Source: a candidate division LCP-89 bacterium
Lineage (GTDB): Bacteria > Electryoneota > B3-LCP
Length of the DNA: 21,369 nucleotides
Assembly: GCA_025774735.1 (NCBI GenBank)
Contig: JALGZU010000011.1
Coordinates: 1-21,369 of the forward strand
Direction: 5' to 3'
Made by a program: the position numbers and the translations under genes. The notes under the pieces were generated by a model. The model worked only from the letters and a program-made list of their open reading frames with translations. It was not told the origin of the DNA and did not search any database. Below, one piece after another: positions 6,528-12,506 of this stretch; position 1 is the first letter of the stretch; each line of letters starts with the position of its first letter.

Positions 6528-7574
6528 ATGAAAATCGCCGTAGTGAGAAACCGGAAAAATTCCGAAGTCATCAGCAACCTGAACAAGCCCTCCTTTGAAA
6601 AATACGGGAGACGCTCCGTCCAGAATGTGATGGATGCCTTGCGAGCAGGAGGCCACACCGTCAAGGTCTTCGAAGGCGATATGTCCATGCTCCGCAAGCT
6701 GAAGAAATTCATGCCCCCCGACCCCGAAACCGGAACTCCCACGGGCATGGTGTTCAACATGTCCTACGGTATTCAGGGCGAAGGGCGCTACGAACACGTC
6801 CCCATACTCCTGGAAATGGCCGGGATCCCATACACCGGACCCGGACCGCGCAGCCACGCCATATCCCTCGACAAGGTCATCTCCAAGCTGCTGTTTGAGA
6901 AAGAGGGTGTGCCCACCCCGAAGTTCCAGGCTATGAACCGCCTGAACGGGCATCTGAACGGCCTGCAATTTCCGCTCATCGTCAAACCGCGCCACGAATC
7001 CACCAGCAACGGCCTCGAACTCGTCGATAACCGGGAGGACCTGGACCGCGCCGTCGAAGCCATCGTCGATCAGTTCAATCAGGACGCCCTGGTCGAAGAG
7101 TACGTCGACGGCCGCGAAATCGCCGTCGGGCTGCTGGGAAATGATCCCATCGAAATCCTCCCCATCGTGGAACTCGATTTCGGCGACCGCCCATTGAAAA
7201 TCATGACCCGGGCGGACAAGTTCCATAAGGCTGAGGACGAACCCGAGAAGGTCTGTCCCGCATCCCTCGACCCGGAGCTGGTGGAACACCTGAAGGAAAT
7301 TGCCCTCTGCGCGTATAGGGTGTGCAAGTGCCGGGACTACGCCAGGGTCGACCTGCGCCTCGATAAAGACGGTAATCCCTTCGTCCTCGAGATCAATTCA
7401 ATGACCACCCTCGGAAGAGGCGGAGGCTACGTCATGTCGGCGCAAAAGGCCGGTTACGGCTTCGATGACCTGATCTGCCGCATCGCCGACGCGGCCCACC
7501 AGCGTTATTTCGGTACGCCCGCGCCCCGGGACCTCGTACCTGAACCGGAAACAGGTGAAACGACACAATCGTGA
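6528..7574 (+). CDS. D-Ala-D-Ala-ligase-like ATP-grasp amide ligase
   Basis: A 348-residue ATP-grasp enzyme of the D-alanine-D-alanine ligase fold. Visible elements: GEGRYEHVPILLEMAGIPYTG (given as about 86-106), the lysine-bearing LDKVISK (about 117-123), VKPRHESTSNGLELV (about 148-162), VEEYVDGREIAVG (about 189-201), and the metal-binding RVDLRL...FVLEIN (about 267-285). Real Ddl enzymes have GG(T/S)SxExxVS at the N terminus and EINTxPGxT at the metal site. Here these read VVRNRKNSEVIS and EINSMTTLGRGGG, so the substrates are probably not two D-alanines and murein synthesis is unlikely. The reaction would join a carboxylate to an amine with ATP via an acyl phosphate. It lies 148 nt after the 7TM gene; GGGAGAAAG precedes the start. 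The likely partners are the GGT-like hydrolase and the 7TM protein. Confidence 0.8.
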   Translation: MKIAVVRNRKNSEVISNLNKPSFEKYGRRSVQNVMDALRAGGHTVKVFEGDMSMLRKLKKFMPPDPETGTPTGMVFNMSYGIQGEGRYEHVPILLEMAGIPYTGPGPRSHAISLDKVISKLLFEKEGVPTPKFQAMNRLNGHLNGLQFPLIVKPRHESTSNGLELVDNREDLDRAVEAIVDQFNQDALVEEYVDGREIAVGLLGNDPIEILPIVELDFGDRPLKIMTRADKFHKAEDEPEKVCPASLDPELVEHLKEIALCAYRVCKCRDYARVDLRLDKDGNPFVLEINSMTTLGRGGGYVMSAQKAGYGFDDLICRIADAAHQRYFGTPAPRDLVPEPETGETTQS

Positions 7575-7627
7575 AGGAACGCAGCCCGTAATCGCGGCAC
7601 TGCGTACGACAATGGATGAATAGGTGT

Positions 7628-7666
7628 ACCGGGATTGACCGGACGAGATAGCTTCGGAATCCCGGT
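7628..7666 (+). promoter_or_regulatory. 9-bp stem-loop abutting the ribosome binding site
   Basis: ACCGGGATT (7628-7636) and AATCCCGGT (7658-7666) are perfect complements with a 21-nt loop. The right arm ends exactly where the ribosome binding site AAGGAG (7667-7672) begins, 6 nt before the 7679 start codon. It could stabilise the messenger, control translation, or be an operator dyad. Confidence 0.5.
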
Positions 7667-7678
7667 AAGGAGTGTAAG

Positions 7679-9958
7679 ATGAAAAAGTTGGGATTGATTT
7701 TAATCGGGGTGATATTTGTCTGCTTCACCCTCAAAAGTCCGCAGATCGCAAACGCGGATATAGCCTACGTATCGGGAGATCAAACCGGGACCTGGTCCGC
7801 GGATACTGTCATCGTCATGGGAGACGTGCGCGTGCCGCCCGGAGCGGCTCTCACCATCGCGCCGGGAGTCGAAGTCTACTTCTGGGTTTACAGCAAGATC
7901 ATCGTGGACAGTAACGCCGTCCTGACCGCCGTGGGCGCCGTCAACGATTCCATCCGCTTCAACGAAAGCTGGGATTGGCCCAACAACGGCTGGCACGGCA
8001 TCCGTTTCCTCTCGGCTTCCAACGCCTCAAGGCTGCAATACTGCCACTTCAAAAACGGCTACGCCTGGGGAACCGCCAGCGACGCCGACGGAGGGGCAAT
8101 CCACTGCAGCTTCTCCAGCCCTACGATCCGGAACTGCCGCATCGATAGCTGCGAGGCCACCGGATCGGGAGGAGCCATCTATTGCGATCCCAATTCCAGC
8201 CCCGCCATCAGCAACAACATCCTCAGCGATAACCTCGCCTGGGATTACGGCGGAGCTATCTACTGCGGATCCTACTCCTCCCCCGCCATCAGCGGCAACC
8301 TCATCGATGCCAACATGGCCTGGGATTTCGGAGGAGGCATCTACTGCGGATCCTTCTCCAATCCTTCTATCACAGCTAACACCGTCACCAACAACGTGGC
8401 TCTGGATTACGGCGGAGGCATCTATTGTGGCTCCAATTCCAGCCTCTCCATCGACGACAACACCATCTCTGGAAATACCGCCACCATTTTTGGCGGAGGC
8501 ATCTACTGCGGCACCTTCTCTAATCCCGGAATCACCAACAATACCATCTCCGGGAACGATGCCGATCTGGGAGGCGGCCTCTACTGCAGTTCCAGTTCAT
8601 ATTCTCAGGTCAACGGCAACGATTTCAGTGGAAATATCAGCACCAATGGCGGAGCTATCTACTGCAGCTCCTTCGCCAGTCCGGTCATCGCCGACAACAC
8701 TATCAGCAACAACACCGCCAACGATGGCGGCGGAATCTACTGCTTCGATTTCTCCCTGCCCGCCATCAGCGGCAACGTCATCAGCTACAATGTCGCCCTC
8801 GACGATGGAGGAGGCATCTTCCTCACCTGGTCATCCCCCACCACCTTCGAACTGAATGACATCAGTATGAATACGGCGGCGGACAACGGGGGTGGTATCT
8901 TTATGATCTACTCCGATCCCGTTCTGAACAAGAACACCATCGCCGGGGATACCGCCGAAACCGGCGGAGGCATCGCTGCCATGTCCTCCAATCCGACGCT
9001 GAGAAACTGCATCGTCTGGGGCAACGTCCCCCAGCAGATCCATCAGACCCTCGGATCGAACGTCCAGGCGAACTACAGTGATATCGGCTACTACACCGTC
9101 TGGCCCGGCGCTGGAAACCTCAACGAAGATCCCCTCTTCGTTTATCCAGGTCAGGGCGACTACCGCATCCGGTGGGGCTCACCCTGCATCGATGCCGGTG
9201 ACCCAGCCCCCATCTTCAACGATCCCGACGGGACCCGCGCCGATATGGGCTGCTATTACTACGACCAGGGCACCGGATTGCGCATCACCCTTACGCCCTT
9301 CAACGAACCTCTGGAATTTGGCACTTCGGGGGGAGCTTTCAACTATTTCGTCCAGCTGACCAATAACGCGCCGGTTCCGCTGGCCGTTTCCGCCTGGCTG
9401 GACGTCACTCTGCCCAACGGAGCTACCTACGGACCCGTCCTCGGACCGGTCAATCTCAACATGCTCCCATCCGCCGTGGTCGGCCAGGAGATGAGCCAGA
9501 ACGTCCCGCCCGGAGCGCCCGTCGGGGAATACCTTTACAACGCCTGGGCCGTCGCCGGAGCTGACACCTCTCACGACAGCTTCACATTCGTTAAACTCGA
9601 ATCGGGCGGTTCCGACGGCATGAGCGGCTGGTTCAACTCGGGCAGCCTCTTTCCTGATGAAAATTCCGGTGAAGACGCCGCCTCCGCTATCCCGGACGAA
9701 GCCACCCTGGCCGGAGCGTATCCCAATCCCTTCAACCCGGCTACCACCATCGCCTTCGCTCTGCCCCGCGAGGCCCGCGTCTCCCTGACTGTCTACGACG
9801 CCGCGGGTCGTCAGGTCGCCACCCTGGTGGACGGCTACCGCTCCGCCGGTTCCCACGAAGTCACCTTCAACGCATCGAACCTGGCATCCGGCATCTACTT
9901 CTACCGTCTTGCGGCTGAAAATTTCACCGCCACAGGCAAGCTGGTGCTGCTGAAGTAG
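7679..9958 (+). CDS. secreted right-handed beta-helix protein with sorting tail
   Basis: A 759-residue exported protein. The signal peptide ends at ANA (residue 26). Residues 137-440 hold twelve coils of about 25 residues built on GG(G/A)IYC...SPxIxxNTIS.N.A, the pattern of right-handed parallel beta-helices (pectate-lyase-like, NosD-type). In the first nine coils the same position is Cys (IHC, then IYC or LYC), giving a cysteine ladder. After LRNCIVWGN...PCIDAGDP, which commonly closes such domains in FCB proteins, residues 535-640 form an Ig-like domain, then GWFNSGSLFPDE and a type A sorting domain (AYPNPFNPATTIAFAL ... GIYFYRLAAENF ... KLVLLK). The Ig plus sorting tail is shared with the 12507 protein. 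Such proteins bind or cleave polysaccharides or act as surface adhesins; no catalytic residues could be identified, so no enzyme activity is claimed. AAGGAG precedes the start. Confidence 0.85.
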   Translation: MKKLGLILIGVIFVCFTLKSPQIANADIAYVSGDQTGTWSADTVIVMGDVRVPPGAALTIAPGVEVYFWVYSKIIVDSNAVLTAVGAVNDSIRFNESWDWPNNGWHGIRFLSASNASRLQYCHFKNGYAWGTASDADGGAIHCSFSSPTIRNCRIDSCEATGSGGAIYCDPNSSPAISNNILSDNLAWDYGGAIYCGSYSSPAISGNLIDANMAWDFGGGIYCGSFSNPSITANTVTNNVALDYGGGIYCGSNSSLSIDDNTISGNTATIFGGGIYCGTFSNPGITNNTISGNDADLGGGLYCSSSSYSQVNGNDFSGNISTNGGAIYCSSFASPVIADNTISNNTANDGGGIYCFDFSLPAISGNVISYNVALDDGGGIFLTWSSPTTFELNDISMNTAADNGGGIFMIYSDPVLNKNTIAGDTAETGGGIAAMSSNPTLRNCIVWGNVPQQIHQTLGSNVQANYSDIGYYTVWPGAGNLNEDPLFVYPGQGDYRIRWGSPCIDAGDPAPIFNDPDGTRADMGCYYYDQGTGLRITLTPFNEPLEFGTSGGAFNYFVQLTNNAPVPLAVSAWLDVTLPNGATYGPVLGPVNLNMLPSAVVGQEMSQNVPPGAPVGEYLYNAWAVAGADTSHDSFTFVKLESGGSDGMSGWFNSGSLFPDENSGEDAASAIPDEATLAGAYPNPFNPATTIAFALPREARVSLTVYDAAGRQVATLVDGYRSAGSHEVTFNASNLASGIYFYRLAAENFTATGKLVLLK

Positions 9959-9971
9959 AATTATACAAAAC

Positions 9972-10018
9972 GTAGGGCGGGGGTGTCCCAAAGGGACTCC
10001 TTTGGAGCTTCCCCCGCC
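9972..10018. repeat. family C repeat with an inserted 22-nt hairpin module
   Basis: The outer arms GGCGGGGG (9976-9983) and CCCCCGCC (10011-10018) form a hairpin. The copy at 14417-14441 is the same sequence without bases 9987-10008. That inserted 22-mer is itself a hairpin, CCAAAGG-GACT-CCTTTGG with short flanks. The element lies 13 nt after the beta-helix gene and could end its transcript. Confidence 0.7.
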
Positions 10019-10046
10019 AATGACTTTTAGATAATCTTGCACGGTT

Positions 10047-10082
10047 GTGTCAGATCTTGCTCTTAAGGGTGTGACCTGACAC
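10047..10082. repeat. 36-nt near-palindrome, REP-like
   Basis: GTGTCAGATC at the left and GACCTGACAC at the right pair over 10 positions with one mismatch; CTTAAG lies near the centre. The arm CTGACAC also appears at 24-30 beside the AsmA-like gene. Size and form fit REP or REPIN elements mobilised by IS200-like transposases, though none is encoded in this window. Confidence 0.5.
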
Positions 10083-10114
10083 TCAAACAATTTCTTCCCC
10101 ATCAGCAATACGTT

Positions 10115-10146
10115 GTAGGGGCAGGCCCCCGTGCCTGCCCTTTTTT
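10115..10146 (+). terminator. family C repeat acting as a likely terminator
   Basis: GTAG, then GGGCAGGC (10119-10126), a 6-nt loop and GCCTGCCC (10133-10140), followed by six T. The perfect GC-rich stem and T run are those of an intrinsic terminator, so this copy may end transcripts from the beta-helix gene. Confidence 0.6.
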
Positions 10147-10150
10147 ACGG

Positions 10151-10205
10151 TCATTGCCCCAAAGGGGCCACTTTGTGGCGAGGGACAAAGTCCCGAAGCA
10201 ATCTC
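10151..10205. repeat. family A repeat with an inserted 22-nt module
   Basis: The ends TCATTG and CGAAGCAATCTC match the copies at 2634 and 14446. Immediately after TCATTG come 22 extra bases (10157-10178: CCCCAAAGGGG, then CCACTTTGTGG), after which CGAGG of family A resumes. The extra bases resemble the insertion inside the family C copy at 9987-10008. Confidence 0.65.
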
Positions 10206-10220
10206 TTCTTTTATTGTAAT

Positions 10221-10266
10221 TGTCATCCCTGCGGACGCAGGGATCCAGCGAAGCCGGACGCGCACC
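10221..10266. repeat. family B repeat, extended form
   Basis: TGTCATCCCTGC, loop, GCAGGGATCC forms the hairpin; the sequence after it (AGCGAAGCCGGACGCGCACC) is also conserved in the copy at 11991 (AGGGGAGCCGGAGATGCACC). The repeat unit is therefore longer than the hairpin, about 46 nt. Confidence 0.65.
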
Positions 10267-10303
10267 CATACGTGTCCTCTTTTTCTCCCCCACAATCCAG
10301 GTT

Positions 10304-10333
10304 GTAGGGGCGGACCCATGTGTCCGCCCTTTT
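10304..10333 (+). terminator. family C repeat with T tract
   Basis: GTAG, GGGCGGAC (10308-10315), a 6-nt loop CCATGT, GTCCGCCC (10322-10329) and TTTT. It is a second terminator-like copy 164 nt after the one at 10140, insulating the aldehyde dehydrogenase gene from upstream transcription. Confidence 0.55.
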
Positions 10334-10378
10334 ATATAATCCGCGTAGAGGTCGGTCTTGCGCCGATCCGTTCTACTG

Positions 10379-10408
10379 TCATTGCGAGGAATCCGCCCTA
10401 CGGCGGAT
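10379..10408. repeat. truncated family A repeat
   Basis: TCATTGCGAGGAATCCGCC, loop CTAC, GGCGGAT. The right half with CGAAGCAATCTC is absent. The remaining 136 nt to the next start codon show no recognisable element; a clear promoter could not be identified there. Confidence 0.6.
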
Positions 10409-10544
10409 CTGCAGTTCAGACAATTCTTTAATCCCCTCCCCCATAACATTTCCCCCCTTTTTCCCTTGATTTCCAGCGCGGATAAAGCCAAATTTCCTTA
10501 AGAACACTCCCTGCAAACGGAAGAGCTTCCACGGAGACCCGACA

Positions 10545-11981
10545 ATGCTGAAAACATCCTACCCCTACTACCTGGCCAACGAACCGCGCCAGCCCAACAC
10601 CGATCTCGAAGTCCTCAACAAATACAACGGCGAACCGGCAACGAAAGTCGCCCTGGCCGATCCCGCCGCCATCGACGAAGCCATCGCCCGCGCCGTCGAA
10701 GCCGCCGAACCGATGCGCAAACTGCCCTCGTATAAAAGAGCCGAAATCCTGCATTACTGCGTCAAGCGCTTCGAAGAGCGCTTCGATGAATTGGCCTATT
10801 CCCTCTGCATCGAGGCGGGCAAACCGATCAGGGATGCCCGCGGCGAAGTCACCCGCCTGATCGACACCTTCCGCATCTCCGCCGAAGAAGCCGTGCGCTT
10901 CGGAGGGGAATACATGCCCTTGGACATCTCACCCCGCGCCGACGGCTACGAAGCTATAACCAGGCGCGTCCCCATCGGCCCCTGCTCCTTCATCAGCCCC
11001 TTTAATTTTCCCCTGAACCTGGCCGCCCACAAAATCGCCCCTGCCATCGCTGTCGGCTGTCCCTTCGTCTTAAAACCCGCTTCATGGACCCCCATCGGAG
11101 CCCTGATCATTGGCGAAACCCTGGCCGAAACCGAGCCGCCCAGGGGCGCCTTCAGCATCCTCCCCGTCCATCGCGAAGCCGCCGACCTCTTCTCTACTGA
11201 CGAGCGCTTGAAACTCTTGTCCTTCACCGGATCGCCCGAAGCTGGCTGGGCTTTAAAAGCGAAGGCGGGCAAAAAGCAGGTCATTTTGGAACTGGGCGGC
11301 AACGCCGGCTGCATCGTCGACCAAGGCGCCGACCTGGATTTCGCCGCAGACCGCATCACCTTCGGAGCCTTCTACCAGTCGGGGCAGTCCTGCATCAGCG
11401 TGCAGCGCGTCTTCGTACACGAATCGCTGTATGATAAATTCCTGCCCATGCTGGCCGAACGCGCCGCAGCCCTGAAAGCAGGAGATCCCACCGACGAGAC
11501 CACCTCCCTCGGCCCCCTGATCAGCGAAACCGACGCTCTGCGCGTGGAGGAATGGGTGGGTGAAGCGGTCGGTCACGGAGCCAAACTCCTCTGCGGAGGC
11601 AGTCGCGACGGCGTCTTCTACGACGCCACCTGGCTGGAAAACGTCGATCCCAAGGACAGGGTGAGCTGCCAGGAAGTCTTCGGCCCCGTAGCTGCAATCA
11701 AACCATTCTCCGACTTCAAGCAGGCCGTCGCCGAAGTCAACGACAGCAAGTACGGCCTCCAGGCCGGCATCTTCACCAAGAATATGGATCACGCCTTCTA
11801 CGCCTGGAACGAACTCGAAGTGGGCGGCGTGGTCATCAATGACATACCCTCCATGCGCGTCGACAGTATGCCCTACGGCGGAGTCAAGGAATCCGGCCTG
11901 GGCCGCGAAGGCGTCCGCTATGCTATGGAACACCTCACCGAAATCCGCCTTCTCGTCCTCAACCGCATCGGACGAATTTAA
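10545..11981 (+). CDS. NAD(P)-dependent aldehyde dehydrogenase
   Basis: A 478-residue member of the aldehyde dehydrogenase superfamily, normal in length. Catalytic Glu249 lies in LELGGNAG and the nucleophile Cys283 in GQSCISVQRVFV; their spacing of 34 residues is that of the family. FTGSPEAG (about 227-234) binds the cofactor, PFNFPLNLAAHKIAPA (about 151-166) is the family's substrate/cofactor channel block, and MPYGGVKESGLGREGVRYAM closes the protein. It oxidises an aldehyde to a carboxylic acid with NAD or NADP in the cytoplasm. The closest style is the lactaldehyde/general aldehyde dehydrogenase group, but the substrate cannot be read from the sequence. It is flanked on both sides by repeat-filled gaps with no operon partner. 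GGAG precedes the ATG. Confidence 0.9.
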   Translation: MLKTSYPYYLANEPRQPNTDLEVLNKYNGEPATKVALADPAAIDEAIARAVEAAEPMRKLPSYKRAEILHYCVKRFEERFDELAYSLCIEAGKPIRDARGEVTRLIDTFRISAEEAVRFGGEYMPLDISPRADGYEAITRRVPIGPCSFISPFNFPLNLAAHKIAPAIAVGCPFVLKPASWTPIGALIIGETLAETEPPRGAFSILPVHREAADLFSTDERLKLLSFTGSPEAGWALKAKAGKKQVILELGGNAGCIVDQGADLDFAADRITFGAFYQSGQSCISVQRVFVHESLYDKFLPMLAERAAALKAGDPTDETTSLGPLISETDALRVEEWVGEAVGHGAKLLCGGSRDGVFYDATWLENVDPKDRVSCQEVFGPVAAIKPFSDFKQAVAEVNDSKYGLQAGIFTKNMDHAFYAWNELEVGGVVINDIPSMRVDSMPYGGVKESGLGREGVRYAMEHLTEIRLLVLNRIGRI

Positions 11982-11990
11982 ATCCTTAAT

Positions 11991-12036
11991 TGTCATTCCT
12001 GCGAACGCAGGAATCCAGGGGAGCCGGAGATGCACC
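11991..12036. repeat. family B repeat, extended form
   Basis: TGTCATTCCTGC, loop, GCAGGAATCC, followed by AGGGGAGCCGGAGATGCACC, as in the copy at 10221. Relative to 2693 and 10221, stem bases change in matched pairs. It starts 9 nt after the aldehyde dehydrogenase stop codon. Confidence 0.65.
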
Positions 12037-12073
12037 TGTTCCTGCGCCCTATTATCCCCATGCTTGCTCCCGT

Positions 12074-12132
12074 GTCATCAATCCGAAGGTCCGAAGGACT
12101 CCCTCGGTGAGCCCTCAGCGTCGGGAATCCAG
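12074..12132. repeat. family B-like element broken by a hairpin module
   Basis: TGTCAT (12074-12079) and GGGAATCCAG (12123-12132) look like the two ends of family B, separated by extra sequence that includes CCGAAGGACT-CCCTCGG (12091-12107). That inner part resembles the 22-nt module at 9987 and 10157, but it is diverged and this reading is the least certain of the three. Confidence 0.35.
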
Positions 12133-12137
12133 ATACT

Positions 12138-12187
12138 GTAGGGGCGGACGGGTGGCCGGGACAGCTCGATGTCCCGGTGTGGCCTTT
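12138..12187. repeat. family C frame carrying the family D hairpin
   Basis: GTAGGGGC starts as in family C and the element ends GGCCTTTT. Inside is the D core (12146-12177) with stem CCGGGACA/TGTCCCGG and loop GCTCGA. The same 32-nt core recurs at 14546-14577, different only at two bases that pair with each other. The T run after it gives it a terminator-like look. Confidence 0.6.
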
Positions 12188-12263
12188 TCACCGAAATATC
12201 TATACGCACCCCCTTGTCGGTCTTCCCCGAATCTTATCAATAATCAAAAAAATTATTTTTTGG

Positions 12264-12292
12264 TTGCTTTTTCACTTGTATCTGCGTATATT
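12264..12292 (+). promoter_or_regulatory. sigma70-type promoter for the 12507 gene
   Basis: TTGCTT (12264-12269), a 17-nt spacer and TATATT (12287-12292), preceded by an A/T-rich tract (12240-12262) that could serve as an UP element. The expected start near 12299 leaves a leader of about 208 nt. Hexamers and spacing are identical to the promoter at 2746. Confidence 0.6.
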
Positions 12293-12358
12293 GTAGCCGG
12301 TACCGTCAATCCTGCATATGATCGGCCGACACCTGTGATTTGACGACGTAACGGGCAT

Positions 12359-12475
12359 GACCTGCTCTGGGGATGCGGGTCGCCTTGTCGAACAGGATGT
12401 AAAGGCCTGTAAGATGAAGGCGCTTTTGATAAAGTCTCGATGGTGAGACTGCTTTAGGGGCGCCTTTGTGTTTTC
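12359..12475 (+). promoter_or_regulatory. structured leader with three hairpins
   Basis: Three hairpins follow one another: GACCTGC/GCGGGTC (12359-12381), ACAGG/CCTGT (12392-12410), and a larger one with outer arms AAGGCGC (12417-12423)/GCGCCTT (12460-12466) and inner arms AGTCTC/GAGACT (12433-12450). The last is followed by TTGTGTTTTCTTT, so it could stop transcription 35 nt before the start codon. It looks like an attenuator or a riboswitch-type leader but fits no class that I can name. Confidence 0.45.
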
Positions 12476-12506
12476 TTTGGATATCACATACTGAAAGGGG
12501 ATTACA

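Noticed and set aside
6415..6531. 38-codon frame whose TGA overlaps the ATP-grasp ATG (ATGA)
   Set aside because: The overlap is suggestive of coupling, but there is no ribosome binding site, the peptide is Ser/Arg-rich without a motif, and one such overlap is expected by chance.
6327..7289. Open frame of 320 codons on the minus strand opposite the ATP-grasp gene
   Set aside because: The plus-strand frame has clear ATP-grasp motifs; the antisense product is a low-complexity, acidic, repetitive shadow.
8307..8855. Plus-strand frame rich in Ser, Thr and Pro inside the beta-helix gene
   Set aside because: It is a second reading of the repeated beta-helix DNA; the main frame has a signal peptide, coils and sorting tail.
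8090..8990. Regular 75-nt DNA repeats that might suggest a CRISPR or satellite array
   Set aside because: The period equals 25 codons in frame and the repeats are imperfect; they code for beta-helix coils.
11253..12035. Open frame of 260 codons opposite the aldehyde dehydrogenase
   Set aside because: Antisense to conserved catalytic regions and running into a family B repeat at its start.
12366..12420. Resemblance of the leader (GGGGATGCGGGTCGCC, then AACAGG...CCTGT and AAGATG) to the fluoride riboswitch
   Set aside because: The first stem would contain a G-G mismatch, the required loop-to-tail pairing is not found, and an alternative 7-bp stem is stronger.
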